A model generated the notes under the pieces. That model ran no database searches, was not told where the DNA came from, and was given only the letters and a program-made list of their open reading frames with translations. A DNA stretch of 64,000 bases. It comes from JAAOII01 sp965207945 (lineage in GTDB: Bacteria; Pseudomonadota; Gammaproteobacteria; CBDBNL01; JAAOII01). Of this stretch, positions 1-9,400 are shown in pieces (the stretch's first letter is position 1; the number at the start of each line of letters is the position of its first letter). The position numbers and the translations under genes are program-made. Where the stretch lies: positions 62,001-126,000 of the forward strand of contig OZ242303.1 of NCBI GenBank assembly GCA_965207945.1, given 5' to 3'.

Positions 1-559
1 ATTCACCGCTGCTAAGGTCGCGAATATCTGATACAGCAGCAGCATTGCCTATATCTCCTGGGACAATATAATCCACCTGCTCACCAAAATATTCTTTAAC
101 TGAAGCACTATCTAAAGCGGGGGGATGCCCAGATATGTTGGCAGAGGTAGATACTAATGGCTTGCCAAATTCTTTAGCAAGCAAGGATACTACTGGATGA
201 TGTGATATGCGAATAGCAACTTTGTTACTCCCCCCCCGGATATTACTCCCACCCTTGACTACGGCGGGAATATTGCCTGCTTTATCTTCAACCAACCAAG
301 TGCAGGGATGAACTGTTGCCGCGCTTATCTTGTTAATATCCTCTTGGTTGATGTTTGGTAAATATGTGGCAAACTCTCTCCAATTGCCGGCTACTAATAT
401 AAATCCCTTGATAACCCCCCTGTTGCTTGGACGTTCTTTTATTTTCTGTAATTTACTAACTGCAGATAAACTCTCAAAATCACAGCCCAAACCCCAAACT
501 GCTTCAGTAGGATATGCAATAATCCCTCCCCTATTTAGGACAGCTACTGCCTCATCCAA
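1..559 (-). CDS. tsaC: threonylcarbamoyl-AMP synthase TsaC/Sua5-YrdC family (3' end outside window)
   Basis: Makes threonylcarbamoyl-AMP from threonine, bicarbonate and ATP for the t6A37 modification of ANN-decoding tRNAs. Read on the minus strand the protein has the family signature YPTEAVWGLGCDF near its N-terminus, then KERPSNRG, and later KPLVSTSANISGHPP. It runs off the left edge, so the C-terminus is not seen. No in-frame ATG follows the upstream stop. TTG at 559 is used here; CTG at 577 would add six residues, fits the length of E. coli TsaC better, and would overlap the end of the upstream gene. Oddities: the usual WPGP-T motif reads VHPCTWL, and a Gly/Ser-rich insertion nearby contains an eight-G run on the coding strand. 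It is the last visible gene of a minus-strand run starting at guaB. Confidence 0.85.
   Translation of the reverse strand, partial: MDEAVAVLNRGGIIAYPTEAVWGLGCDFESLSAVSKLQKIKERPSNRGVIKGFILVAGNWREFATYLPNINQEDINKISAATVHPCTWLVEDKAGNIPAVVKGGSNIRGGSNKVAIRISHHPVVSLLAKEFGKPLVSTSANISGHPPALDSASVKEYFGEQVDYIVPGDIGNAAAVSDIRDLSSGE
230..237. repeat. C8/G8 homopolymer tract inside tsaC
   Basis: Eight consecutive C on the plus strand (eight G on the coding strand of tsaC). It sits in a short in-frame duplication that codes for Gly-Gly-Ser twice. Tracts like this are prone to slipped-strand length change, and one gained or lost base would frameshift tsaC. Confidence 0.8.
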
Positions 560-566
560 TTGAGTT

Positions 567-1349
567 TTATTTGGCAGGATAGAACTGTTGTTTTAAGATT
601 AGGATGTAGGCATACAGCATGCCCCAATATTCATGCAGAGCCGTGTTGCTGTCTTTTAAACTATCTACCCGCGGAATAAGATCGTATGGAATATTAGCTT
701 CTCCTACCCAACCTACATATCCAACCCCACTATATAGAGGAATCATCCCATAATGCTCTGCCCATACCTTGACGCGAGGAATATGAGTTGCCGTGCTTAC
801 TATAAGAATATTGCTGCCAGCATTCACTATTTGCGAGATGCCGCGCAGTTCACTTTGTGTATCAAAAGCATTTGGGTTAATAATAATTTGCCATTCTTCA
901 AGCCCTTGTTCAATAGCCGCTGCTTTTTGAGTATCAGCATGACTTATATCGCCATGTTTGAAGCCCCCGCTTACTATGAGATAAGCGTTTTTTTGTTGCT
1001 TCATTATAGCTACTCCTTCCAATACGCGCCGCAATGAAGCATCGTTAAGCGCATCTGTGCGAGAATTTTTATTCTTACTAGAATTAGAACCACCCATCAC
1101 TATCACATAATCAAAGTTTTGTGTTGTGTTAGATGCTTGTAACTGATTATAATGAGGGACATTTTTTTCTAAGCTATATGCCAAGAATCCAGCTACTGGT
1201 GGTAAGGCAAAAAACCATAATTGCATCAAGGACACAACAATTAGCCATATAGCAGCTCTGCGTCTAAAAATTAGAACGAGCAGCCCCAACAAAACTCCAA
1301 CAAAAGCTAAAGTGGTGGGTTGCAGCAGTAAAGATAGTAGGGCTTTCAT
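567..1349 (-). CDS. ElyC/SanA-like DUF218 membrane protein
   Basis: A 260-residue protein with two N-terminal membrane segments (about residues 8-27 and 33-55) followed by a periplasmic DUF218 domain (about 78-240). Family signatures visible are DYVIVMGGS, the central LIVSGG, and STATHIPRV. Length and layout match E. coli ElyC (about 259 aa), a factor for envelope integrity and undecaprenyl-phosphate-dependent peptidoglycan assembly; YdcF and SanA are smaller relatives. The exact biochemical role of the family is unsettled, so no gene symbol is given. It lies between the L,D-transpeptidase gene and tsaC, 7 bp before the TTG start of tsaC. An envelope role fits the transpeptidase neighbour. 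Confidence 0.75.
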   Translation of the reverse strand: MKALLSLLLQPTTLAFVGVLLGLLVLIFRRRAAIWLIVVSLMQLWFFALPPVAGFLAYSLEKNVPHYNQLQASNTTQNFDYVIVMGGSNSSKNKNSRTDALNDASLRRVLEGVAIMKQQKNAYLIVSGGFKHGDISHADTQKAAAIEQGLEEWQIIINPNAFDTQSELRGISQIVNAGSNILIVSTATHIPRVKVWAEHYGMIPLYSGVGYVGWVGEANIPYDLIPRVDSLKDSNTALHEYWGMLYAYILILKQQFYPAK

Positions 1350-1403
1350 GGTTTTATGATCATGGTTCTATAATTCTATAATATAAGTTTTCAAAGTACC
1401 TAT

Positions 1404-1445
1404 ATTATAAATGAATGATTATAAATGAATGATTGTAAATGAACG
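1404..1445. repeat. 14-bp tandem repeat, three copies
   Basis: Three head-to-tail copies of a 14-bp unit, attataaatgaatg. The third copy has two substitutions. It fills most of the gap between the ElyC-like gene and the L,D-transpeptidase gene. No function is evident. Confidence 0.85.
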
Positions 1446-1451
1446 GCATGG

Positions 1452-1934
1452 CTATTTAATAATATTCACGCTTGTTCCTGGATCTAACATATCAAACAAT
1501 GCTATTACATCCTCATTGGAAACCCTTATGCAACCGCGTGAATTGGGAACGGATAAATCCACTGGCTCTGGCGAACCGTGTATGTAAATATACCTTTTCA
1601 TAGTATCAACCTCGCCAAAACGGTTATAGCCCACCTGACATCCGCTTAACCATAAAATCCGCGTTAGAATCCAATCACGTTCTGGGGATTTATTGTAAAG
1701 TTCTGCATCACATATCTCGCCAGTCCATCTACGCCCTACCAAGACCGCTCCAGCAGGCAGATTGGCGCCTATTTTAGCGCGAATAACATGCTCGCCAAGA
1801 GGAGTGCAAAAAGAATTCATCTTATTGCCAGCGCCATTAGCTGCGGTTGATGCTTGGCAATGATAGATTAATTTGCCAGCCGATAATACAGATAAATCCT
1901 GGAGCGCAATGTTTATGCTGACTTGTTTAGACAT
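1452..1934 (-). CDS. L,D-transpeptidase (YkuD/ErfK) domain protein without signal peptide
   Basis: 160 residues consisting almost entirely of a YkuD catalytic domain. The active-site signature is complete: HGSPEP (His119) followed by SRGCIRVSNEDV with nucleophile Cys135. Such enzymes form 3-3 peptidoglycan crosslinks or attach lipoproteins, normally in the periplasm. Here the N-terminus (MSKQVSINIALQDLSVL) is neither basic-hydrophobic nor membrane-spanning, and no upstream in-frame start adds a signal sequence. The protein is either cytoplasmic, exported by another route, or mis-started; small signal-less YkuD proteins occur in other proteobacteria. Two further cysteines lie at 75 and 99. It sits between guaB and the ElyC-like gene on the same strand. 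Confidence 0.8.
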   Translation of the reverse strand: MSKQVSINIALQDLSVLSAGKLIYHCQASTAANGAGNKMNSFCTPLGEHVIRAKIGANLPAGAVLVGRRWTGEICDAELYNKSPERDWILTRILWLSGCQVGYNRFGEVDTMKRYIYIHGSPEPVDLSVPNSRGCIRVSNEDVIALFDMLDPGTSVNIIK

Positions 1935-1995
1935 TTAAATAGCGTTCAAGCAAATAAATAAGTTTGTCGCTCAAACAGTAGATTATTCCAGGGGA

Positions 1996-3468
1996 TTATT
2001 CGCGCTGATAATTTGGTGCTTCGCCAGTTATCCGCACATCATGAACGTGACTTTCCTGCATTCCTGCGGCGGTGACGCGGACAAACTTAGCATTCTTTTG
2101 CAATTCTTCAATATTTTTAGCACCCAAATATCCCATGCCCGAACACAAACCGCCAGTCAGCTGCCCCACCACTATATTAACTGCTCCACGACTTGGGACT
2201 ATGCCTTCAACCCCTTCGGGCACTAATTTGTCTGGTTCATAATCATCTTGGAAATAGCGGTCTTTGGAGCCATCTCTAAATGCCCCTAATGAGCCCATGC
2301 CGCGATATGTTTTATAGGATCTGCCCTGACGCAGAACCACCTCGCCTGGAGCTTCGTCTGTGCCAGCCAGCAAGCTGCCTATCATAACTGTGTCGGCTCC
2401 TGCCGCGAGTGCTTTGGTTATATCGCCAGAATAACGAATTCCTCCATCAGCTATTACGGTTACATGCGGATATTTAGATTTTAGTGCTTTGGTAGCATCC
2501 GCTATGGCGGTTAGCTGGGGAACTCCTACTCCACTAATCATTCGCGTAGTACATATTGTCCCTGGTCCTATGCCAACTTTAACTGCATCTGCGCCGGCTT
2601 TTGCCAAAGCTAATGCGGCGGCACCAGTCGCTATATTGCCAGCAATTATGGGGATATTCAAAAATCGTTGGCGGCATTCTTGCACAGCATTGATAACTTT
2701 TTGTGAGTGGCCATGAGCTGTATCCAGCACTATGACATCAGTGCCAGCGGCGATTAGGGCTTCTGTTCTCTCAATGTTATGAGCATCTGTCCCAATTGAT
2801 GCTGCAACTCGCAACCGTCCATGCTCATCTTTGTTAGACAGCGGGTATCTTTTATCATACTCTACATCTTTTAGTGTCATCATGCCGCATAGAGTGTTGC
2901 CTTGTTTAACCAATAGAATTTTTTCAATCCGATTGTCATACATAAGCTTGCGCGCTTTAGCAGGAGATACATTCTCTGAGGCAGTTATTAGCTTGCTAAA
3001 AGGAGTCATTAGGTCTGCCACCTTTTTTGCTGGGTCCTTTTCAAGACGAAAATCGCGTGAAGTTACTATGCCAGCCAATTTGTGGGAATCCTTATCCAAC
3101 ACTGGCACCCCAGATATTCCGTGACGTTCAGTGATATTGCGCAGCTCCTCTATGGAGGCATCACTGTGAATTGTTATGGGAGTCCGCACTATAACGCTTT
3201 CGTGTTTCTTTACTGTTATCACTTCCTGCGTTTGCTTTTCAATGCTGGTATTTCTGTGTATTACCCCTATGCCTCCCATTCTCGCCATAGCTACTGCCAT
3301 AGCCGATTCTGTTACAGTGTCCATAGCTGCAGAGAGAAAAGGTATGCTCAGTGATATGTTTTTAGTTAGTCGTGTTTGGGTTTCTACCTCGTTAGGAAGA
3401 ACCGCTGAATAATTCGGTATGAGGAGGAGGTCATCAAATGTGTAGGCATCGCCTTCAATCTTTACCAT
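1996..3468 (-). CDS. guaB: inosine-5'-monophosphate dehydrogenase
   Basis: Oxidises IMP to XMP with NAD+, the committed step of GMP synthesis. The 490-residue length is normal. Residues 1-90 and 215-490 form the catalytic barrel, with two CBS domains inserted at about 95-205. The catalytic loop GPGTICTTRMISGVG carries Cys306, and the flap region YRGMGSLGAF is present. The C-terminus carries HDVRITGEAPNY. The ATG at 3468 is the only start giving the standard N-terminus MVKIEGDAYTFDDLLL. No ribosome-binding site precedes it; a TATAAT lies six bases upstream. guaA does not follow, unlike in E. coli. Confidence 0.97.
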   Translation of the reverse strand: MVKIEGDAYTFDDLLLIPNYSAVLPNEVETQTRLTKNISLSIPFLSAAMDTVTESAMAVAMARMGGIGVIHRNTSIEKQTQEVITVKKHESVIVRTPITIHSDASIEELRNITERHGISGVPVLDKDSHKLAGIVTSRDFRLEKDPAKKVADLMTPFSKLITASENVSPAKARKLMYDNRIEKILLVKQGNTLCGMMTLKDVEYDKRYPLSNKDEHGRLRVAASIGTDAHNIERTEALIAAGTDVIVLDTAHGHSQKVINAVQECRQRFLNIPIIAGNIATGAAALALAKAGADAVKVGIGPGTICTTRMISGVGVPQLTAIADATKALKSKYPHVTVIADGGIRYSGDITKALAAGADTVMIGSLLAGTDEAPGEVVLRQGRSYKTYRGMGSLGAFRDGSKDRYFQDDYEPDKLVPEGVEGIVPSRGAVNIVVGQLTGGLCSGMGYLGAKNIEELQKNAKFVRVTAAGMQESHVHDVRITGEAPNYQRE

Positions 3469-3474
3469 ATATGT

Positions 3475-3480
3475 ATTATA
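3475..3480 (-). promoter_or_regulatory. candidate -10 box of guaB (possible leaderless start)
   Basis: On the minus strand TATAAT ends six bases before the guaB ATG, which would place the transcription start at or next to the start codon. I found no convincing -35 at 16-18 bp and no Shine-Dalgarno sequence. In AT-rich DNA this could be chance. Confidence 0.3.
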
Positions 3481-3604
3481 GGGAAAACTTTATAAATGTG
3501 AGGCAATGTTAAGCATAGTTAGACATTATTTGCGGAAATTTTGGATTATTATTGCTCTAATCACTTGTAATTGAAGCATAAAGATCTATAAATAACTGTG
3601 TAAT

Positions 3605-3620
3605 GTGGTATAATTATACC
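3605..3620 (+). promoter_or_regulatory. candidate extended -10 with palindrome upstream of rpoD
   Basis: TGTGGTATAATTATACC contains an extended -10 (TGG then TATAAT at 3609-3614) embedded in the perfect 14-bp palindrome GGTATAATTATACC (3607-3620). It lies 37 bp before the rpoD ORF start. The palindrome could be an operator or an incidental property of the AT-rich -10. No good -35 is visible. Confidence 0.4.
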
Positions 3621-3651
3621 CCAATCGGCACCCTTTACATTAAATACATAA

Positions 3652-6315
3652 ATGATTGATAAACAGACAAGCGGAAAAGCAGCAGAGCCGCCTAAAAAAG
3701 ATGCGGGCAAATCCTCTGGAAACTCCGCTACAAAACCCGCAATAAAGATTGCAAAGGTTGCGCGTAAAAGTGCAACAGCAAAAACATTGAAGGCATCAGA
3801 AGTGCTAAAGTCGTCGTCAAAGGCAGTAAAGCCATCAGGGGCGTCAAAGCCGTTAAGCAAGCAAGCCAAGCCAGTTGCGGTTAAAAAAGCAAAACCAGCT
3901 GCTTCCGCTTCTTCCAAGCCAGCGAAGGGAACAGCGAAGGGAACTAAGTCAGCTAAGCCCAAGTCAGCAGCACCTAAAGCAGTTGTTTCTAAGAAGAGTG
4001 CATCAAGTCCATCCAAGACGAGCAAACCTTCAACTACAGCTAATAAGAAGGCAAAACCCGTCACCAAGGCAGCTGCTAAACCATCAGCCAAGCCATCCGC
4101 TAAATCATCAACCAAATTAAAGTCAGGGTCAAAGCTGACATCACGCAATAAATCTAATACTAAACATAAAGAGGGGACAAAAATGTTATCTACAGCTACA
4201 ACAACCGCAAACAAAGCGGAAGAGACGAGAGTAATAAAAACGGCAGACGCTTTAAATAAAACGGGAAATAAAACGGGAAAGAAAGCCAGTAAAAGCGTAT
4301 CAGCTAAACCAGCAACTAAAGGAAAAACAAAAGCTAAAATTACTGCATCAAACCAGAAAGCAGCTACCAGTAAAAAGACATCGCAAGATTCATCAACAAC
4401 TAAAGGCAAGGGGTTTGATGATTATAAAATTAGCGCCAGGTTGGAAGAGCTAATAGCCAAAGGAAAAGAAGCAGGCAAGATTGGCAACGATGATATAGAC
4501 CAATGCATTGCAGATATAGTGGAAGACCATGAAGATATCAATGTAACCGAACTCACTTCCCATATAGCCGAAGGGCTGCGCTCTAATGATGTTGACGTTA
4601 AAGACGAAAGTGAAAGCGATTTGGATTATAACGTTAGCGGCTTGTATGACGATGATGATTCAAGCTCGGACGTAAAAGTAGATGCAGATAGTTTAGGGGA
4701 TGCTCCTTCAAGCGGAAATTTCTTGGCAGGGAGTATAGATGATATGGACCACCTAAGCCCCGAGGAATTAACTGGACCAGGCAGAGGGGCAATAAGCGCT
4801 CCAATAAAAATGTATATGCGCCAGATGGGTTCTCATGCTCTGCTGGATCGTGAAGAAGAATTAACCTTAGCCAAAAGGATAGAACACAATATGCGTAGTG
4901 TGATGGGGCAGCTGGCTTATTTTCACTACGAAGTTCAGAAAGTAGTTGATAGCCATAATGCAGCTCATAAAGCCAAAGGTAAATTTAATGAGGTGTGCAT
5001 GGCGCTTTATCGTGAAGATGAAGTAGATATGACAGCTCAGATAGCTGAAGTAAAGAAGAACATGCCCAAGAGTGTTTCGGTGCAGAAGCGCCGCAGCAAT
5101 ATCAGCCAACGCATGAAGAAGCTGCGCAGCGATATGAACGATATAATGACTCGCTTGGAAAGACAACTCAAGGCAGCCAAACTATCTTATCAAAATGGCG
5201 ATGCTCTGGGTAAGGTAGCTCGGAAAAAACAAGAGCACCTGAGCCGCACTCTTTCTTTGATGAAACTGCAGCCCCATTACTATGAGGAGCTAATTTTAAA
5301 TGCAGAAAACCTATTGCGTTCTATTTATAAGGCGGAAGAGGTTATAGAAAACATAGCAGTTGGCAAGGCGGGCTACGACAAAGAACTTATTCACGAAAAG
5401 GTAATATCCACTCCTCGCTATTTTACCTCTCTGGCAAAACGCACTGGACCTAAGGCGAAGATAATTGAAAAACATCTGAAAGAACTTGAAGATGCAGCCA
5501 GTGATTTGCTTATGGTAGTCATGGTATGTAATATGCCGTTAGATATGATTAAGAAATTGACTAAGAATATTCTCACCGCGAATCGCCAAGCAGATAAGGA
5601 TAAAAAGAAAATGGTAGAGGCAAATTTAAGGTTGGTTATCTCAATTGCTAAAAGATATACTAATCGCGGACAACAATTGCTGGACTTAATCCAAGAAGGC
5701 AATATTGGATTGATGAAGGCAGTGGATAAGTTTGAATATAAAAGAGGATTCAAGTTCTCTACTTATGCTACTTGGTGGATAAGACAAGCAGTTACCCGCT
5801 CTATCGCCGACCAAGCGCGCACTATACGGGTGCCCGTCCACATGATAGAGACAATGAATAAACTCAGCCGTCTGCAAAGAACCGCCATGCAGAAATATCA
5901 GAGAGAAGCAACTCCGCAAGAACTCGCAGTGGAGATGGAATTGCCAGAAGATAAAATCCACCGCATGCTGAAAATTGCTAAAGAGACAATTTCTACCGAG
6001 ACCCCAGTGGGAGATGAGGAGGACGCAAGTTTGAAGGATTTTATTGAAGACACCCAAACCCTATCTCCTTATGAAACAACTCTAAAGACAAACCTAAAGA
6101 CCGAGATGCATAAAGCAATTAGCTCTTTACCCGAGAAAGAGGCAAAGGTGTTGAGTATGAGATTTGGCTTGGAAACCAATAGCGACTATACATTGGATGA
6201 GATTAGCCGCCAACTTTCGGTAACCCGTGAAAGAATTAGACAGATAGAATCCCGTGCCCTGCGCCGCCTGAATAATTTAGCTAATGTTGAAACAATAAAA
6301 GAATTTAGGGAATAA
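3652..6315 (+). CDS. rpoD: primary sigma factor sigma-70 with a long Lys/Ala/Ser-rich N-terminal extension
   Basis: 887 residues, against about 613 in E. coli. The C-terminal two thirds is a complete group 1 sigma factor. Region 1.1 starts near residue 255 (ARLEELIAKGKEAGKIG). Region 1.2 contains APIKMYMRQMGSHALLDREE. A non-conserved region follows, then region 2 (NLRLVISIAKRYTNRG, FKFSTYATWWIRQAV), region 3, and region 4 with VTRERIRQIESRALRRL. Residues 1-250 are low-complexity Lys/Ala/Ser/Pro/Thr, resembling histone H1 or AlgP tails. The ATG at 3652 has no visible ribosome-binding site. The in-frame ATG at 4183 (Met178) is preceded by GAGGGG at ideal spacing, so a 710-residue form may be the main or a second product. 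Confidence 0.93.
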   Translation: MIDKQTSGKAAEPPKKDAGKSSGNSATKPAIKIAKVARKSATAKTLKASEVLKSSSKAVKPSGASKPLSKQAKPVAVKKAKPAASASSKPAKGTAKGTKSAKPKSAAPKAVVSKKSASSPSKTSKPSTTANKKAKPVTKAAAKPSAKPSAKSSTKLKSGSKLTSRNKSNTKHKEGTKMLSTATTTANKAEETRVIKTADALNKTGNKTGKKASKSVSAKPATKGKTKAKITASNQKAATSKKTSQDSSTTKGKGFDDYKISARLEELIAKGKEAGKIGNDDIDQCIADIVEDHEDINVTELTSHIAEGLRSNDVDVKDESESDLDYNVSGLYDDDDSSSDVKVDADSLGDAPSSGNFLAGSIDDMDHLSPEELTGPGRGAISAPIKMYMRQMGSHALLDREEELTLAKRIEHNMRSVMGQLAYFHYEVQKVVDSHNAAHKAKGKFNEVCMALYREDEVDMTAQIAEVKKNMPKSVSVQKRRSNISQRMKKLRSDMNDIMTRLERQLKAAKLSYQNGDALGKVARKKQEHLSRTLSLMKLQPHYYEELILNAENLLRSIYKAEEVIENIAVGKAGYDKELIHEKVISTPRYFTSLAKRTGPKAKIIEKHLKELEDAASDLLMVVMVCNMPLDMIKKLTKNILTANRQADKDKKKMVEANLRLVISIAKRYTNRGQQLLDLIQEGNIGLMKAVDKFEYKRGFKFSTYATWWIRQAVTRSIADQARTIRVPVHMIETMNKLSRLQRTAMQKYQREATPQELAVEMELPEDKIHRMLKIAKETISTETPVGDEEDASLKDFIEDTQTLSPYETTLKTNLKTEMHKAISSLPEKEAKVLSMRFGLETNSDYTLDEISRQLSVTRERIRQIESRALRRLNNLANVETIKEFRE
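4171..4185 (+). promoter_or_regulatory. internal ribosome-binding site and alternative start within rpoD
   Basis: GAGGGG at 4171-4176, a six-base spacer, then ATG at 4183, in frame with rpoD (Met178). It is a much better initiation signal than the one at 3652. It suggests either a short RpoD or two isoforms differing by the basic extension. Confidence 0.55.
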
Positions 6316-6366
6316 GTTATTGCAAAACTTGCCTAAATCCCATAAAATAGAATAATCAATTTACGC

Positions 6367-6440
6367 GGGCCTGTAGCTCAGTCGGTTAGAGCAGTGGACT
6401 CATAATCCATTGGTCGTAGGTTCGAGTCCTACCGGGCCCA
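6367..6440 (+). tRNA. tRNA with CAU anticodon, probably tRNA-Ile2 (lysidine-modified)
   Basis: A 74-base cloverleaf. The acceptor stem is GGGCCTG/CGGGCCC, the D-arm begins TAGCTCAGTCGG, the anticodon stem is GTGGA/TCCAT with loop CTCATAA (anticodon CAU), and the T-arm contains GGTTCGAGTCC. The stretch GACTCATAATC followed by TTGGTCG resembles E. coli tRNA-Ile2 (ileX) more than elongator tRNA-Met, where TGATGGGG would be expected. The 3' CCA is not encoded (discriminator A, then CTA). It lies between rpoD and the end of convergent purL. Elongator Met remains possible. Confidence 0.85.
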
Positions 6441-6457
6441 CTATTTATAAATACTTA

Positions 6458-9400
6458 TCAATCCACCCACAACCTGGCATTGTAAAACATTGCTTGCCAA
6501 GGGGTTATATAAGAGGTTGCCACCTCCGCTTTTCTTTGTATGGCTGTGGCGGATTTATCATGCCAGCACTGATTCACTCTTCTTAACGTCCTTTCTGGAT
6601 GCGGCATTAATAGCGTAACCCTGCCATCTTTGGATGTCATACCGGCAATGCCATGCTCAGAACCATTGGGATTGAGCGGATAAGCGGGATTATCATTTCC
6701 CTGTCCGTCTGTATAAACCATTGCTGCTCGTTTCTTGTTAAGCGCCTGTTCGCCGTCCTTGCTCCTGCTAAAAGTTGCCATGCCTTCACCATGTGCCGAA
6801 GCAATTGGTATAACGCTACCTTCCATGCCTGTAAAAAATATACTTGGTGATTTGCATATTTTCACCATAACCGTACGTGCTTCAAACCTACGTGATTCGT
6901 TACGCTGGAAGCGGCAATTCCAATCCGCCCCTTCAATAATCTCCTGTAGGCGAGACAGCACCTGACAACCATTGCATATCCCCAGCGTAAAGGTATCCTT
7001 GCGTTGAAAGAATTGCTGAAACTCTTCTTTAAGTTTGGGATTATATAGAATGCTTGCCGCCCAACCAACTCCAGCGCCCAAAGCATCGCCGTAAGTAAAG
7101 CCGCCACAGAAAACTGCCCCTTTATAATCCTTCAATTTATCGGAGCCATCTTTTTTGAGGTCATTTATATGCACATCCACCGCCTCAAAACCCGCATTAT
7201 GAAAGGCAAGAGCGGTTTCTATATTACTATTCACTCCCTGTGTGCGCAAAATTGCAACCTTAGGACGGCTTTTGTTTAGCAGCTTTATGCTGTTATAGCT
7301 ATTATATTTCCCCGCCATATCAAACTTAATATTCTCTTGAATTCCTTTATAGTTAAAATCTTCTATTAGGAGCGCTTCCTGTTTAACACACTGTGGATTA
7401 TCATCCCTGAGTTCACGTATATTATCTGAAACCTTGTTCCACAACGAACGCATTGCACTCATCTTTTTATCTATCAGAGTCCGTCCAGCACAGCTAATTT
7501 CTATCCTATCTTTATCAATGGGGACGCCAAGCTTATGCACAACTAAATTATGTTGCTTTCCACGCTCTAATACCTTACTCTCATTCTCGGGCGCCACTTG
7601 GATAACAGCACCTGCCTCTTCACCAAATAGGGCGGTATACTCATTCTGCTGTTGTTTCATCATCCCAGTTAAATCAATGGATAGCCCGCAATTGGAAGCA
7701 AAAGCCATTTCACTTAACGTTGTCCATAACCCGCCATCCGACACATCATGATAGGCAAGCAATAACTTATCGTGCACTGCATCGCTAACAAAAGAAAAGA
7801 AGTTGGCAATATCCTTGGGCGACTCTATGTCCGCAGTTTCCCCCTCCCATTGTTGCATCACTTGTGCCAGCGCCGAACCCCCAAGACGATTACTGCCATG
7901 CCGTGTGCTAACCAGCCACAAGGAGGGCAGCATATTTTTATAAGTGTCGGTATGTAATAGTGAGTTGTCAGCACCAGTGTTTTTATAAGTGTCGGTTTGC
8001 AATAGCGAGTTGTCAGCACCAGTGTTTTTATAAGTGTCGGTATGCAATAGTGAGTTATCGCCATCAATGTTTTTATAAGTGTCGGTTTGTAATAGTGGGT
8101 CAACCCCCAACCTGACATCTATTAGTGGCGCCAGCCCGCTCATTATCAAAGATAGAGGCGATATAACATTTTGCTTATCCCAGGAGGCAGACATAAATAA
8201 AGAATCCTTGCCAACCGGTATAGCAAGCCCCAACTCCTGACACATTTCTTCAGTTAAAGTCCTAACCCCCTCATAGAGATTTGCCATCTGACCATCCTCA
8301 TTGCTGGCAGCCATCCAGTTAGCACATAGTTTTATATCCTGTAGTTTCTTTATGCCGCTGGCAGCCAAATTAGTTACTACCTCTGCCAATGCCATACGCA
8401 CCGCCGCTTTGGGATTGAGGATTGCCAAAGGAGTACGCTCACCAATTGCCGCCGCCTCACCACCAAACCCGCTAAAATCTGCCAAAGTGGCGGCATAATC
8501 ATTGATTGGCACTTGCCAGGGACCAACCATCTGCTCTCGCGCCGTCAGACCGCCAACAAACCTATCACCAATAGTAATTAGAAAGCCCTTGCTTGCCACC
8601 GCTGGCAACTGCAGCACCTTCTCTGCATACTCACTAATCTCGCTAATGTTTGGTACCACAAAATCCTTAGTTTCAACTGGTACATAAGAGACGATAATCT
8701 CCTTAGGTGTTTTAGGGAATAGAATTTCAAGGGGCAAGTTGATGGCATCGGTATCCCGACTATCTTCTTTATTCTCACGATTATCCTTATTATCCTGCTG
8801 CATCAGACGCAGTTCACCACTCTTGTTAGTTTTACCTATTACCTTGTAAGGAGCATTCTCACGCTGGCAGATTTTATCAAACTCATCCAAACGCTCTGGA
8901 TCCACCGCCAGCAAAAATCTCTCTTGGCTTTCATTACTCCATACTTCTGCTGGAGACATAGAAGGATCCGCAACAGGAATATCACGCAGCTCAACCTCAC
9001 CACCACATTTGCCATCCTTCAACAGTTCCGCTACTGCGTTGCCGAGCCCTCCAGCTCCCAAGTCGTGTATAAAAATAATTGGGTTTTTCTTCCCCTGGCG
9101 CGAGCAGGCCTCAATCGCCTCTGCACATCTTTTTTCCGTCTCCGCATTATCACGTTGCACCGAAGCAAAATCTAACTCTACATTCTTCTTGCCGCCGCTA
9201 CTTTTAAGGGAAGATACTGAACCACCACCAATCCCAATTCGTAATGCAGGTTCTCCCATAAGCACTAAATGCGCTCCCTCATCAATTTCCTCTGGCTTGA
9301 TAGCTTGGTCGTTGCTAATCTCGCCCCAACCACCAGCAAGCATAATTGGTTTATGATAACCGTATTTGATACCATCTCTTTCACAACTTAGAGTGCGAAA

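Noticed and set aside
3561..4409. 282-codon minus-strand open frame opposite the rpoD N-terminus, rich in Ala, Leu, Val and Phe
   Set aside because: It is the mirror of the Lys/Ala/Ser-rich codons on the plus strand. It has no ribosome-binding site or family match, and the plus-strand frame continues into sigma factor regions.
6367..6440. Elongator tRNA-Met
   Set aside because: The anticodon CAU fits both, but the sequence after the anticodon arm (TTGGTCG) resembles tRNA-Ile2. tilS dependence cannot be checked here.
7935..8103. Possible CRISPR array (45-bp periodicity)
   Set aside because: The units are contiguous with no unique spacers, in frame inside purL, and no cas genes are near.
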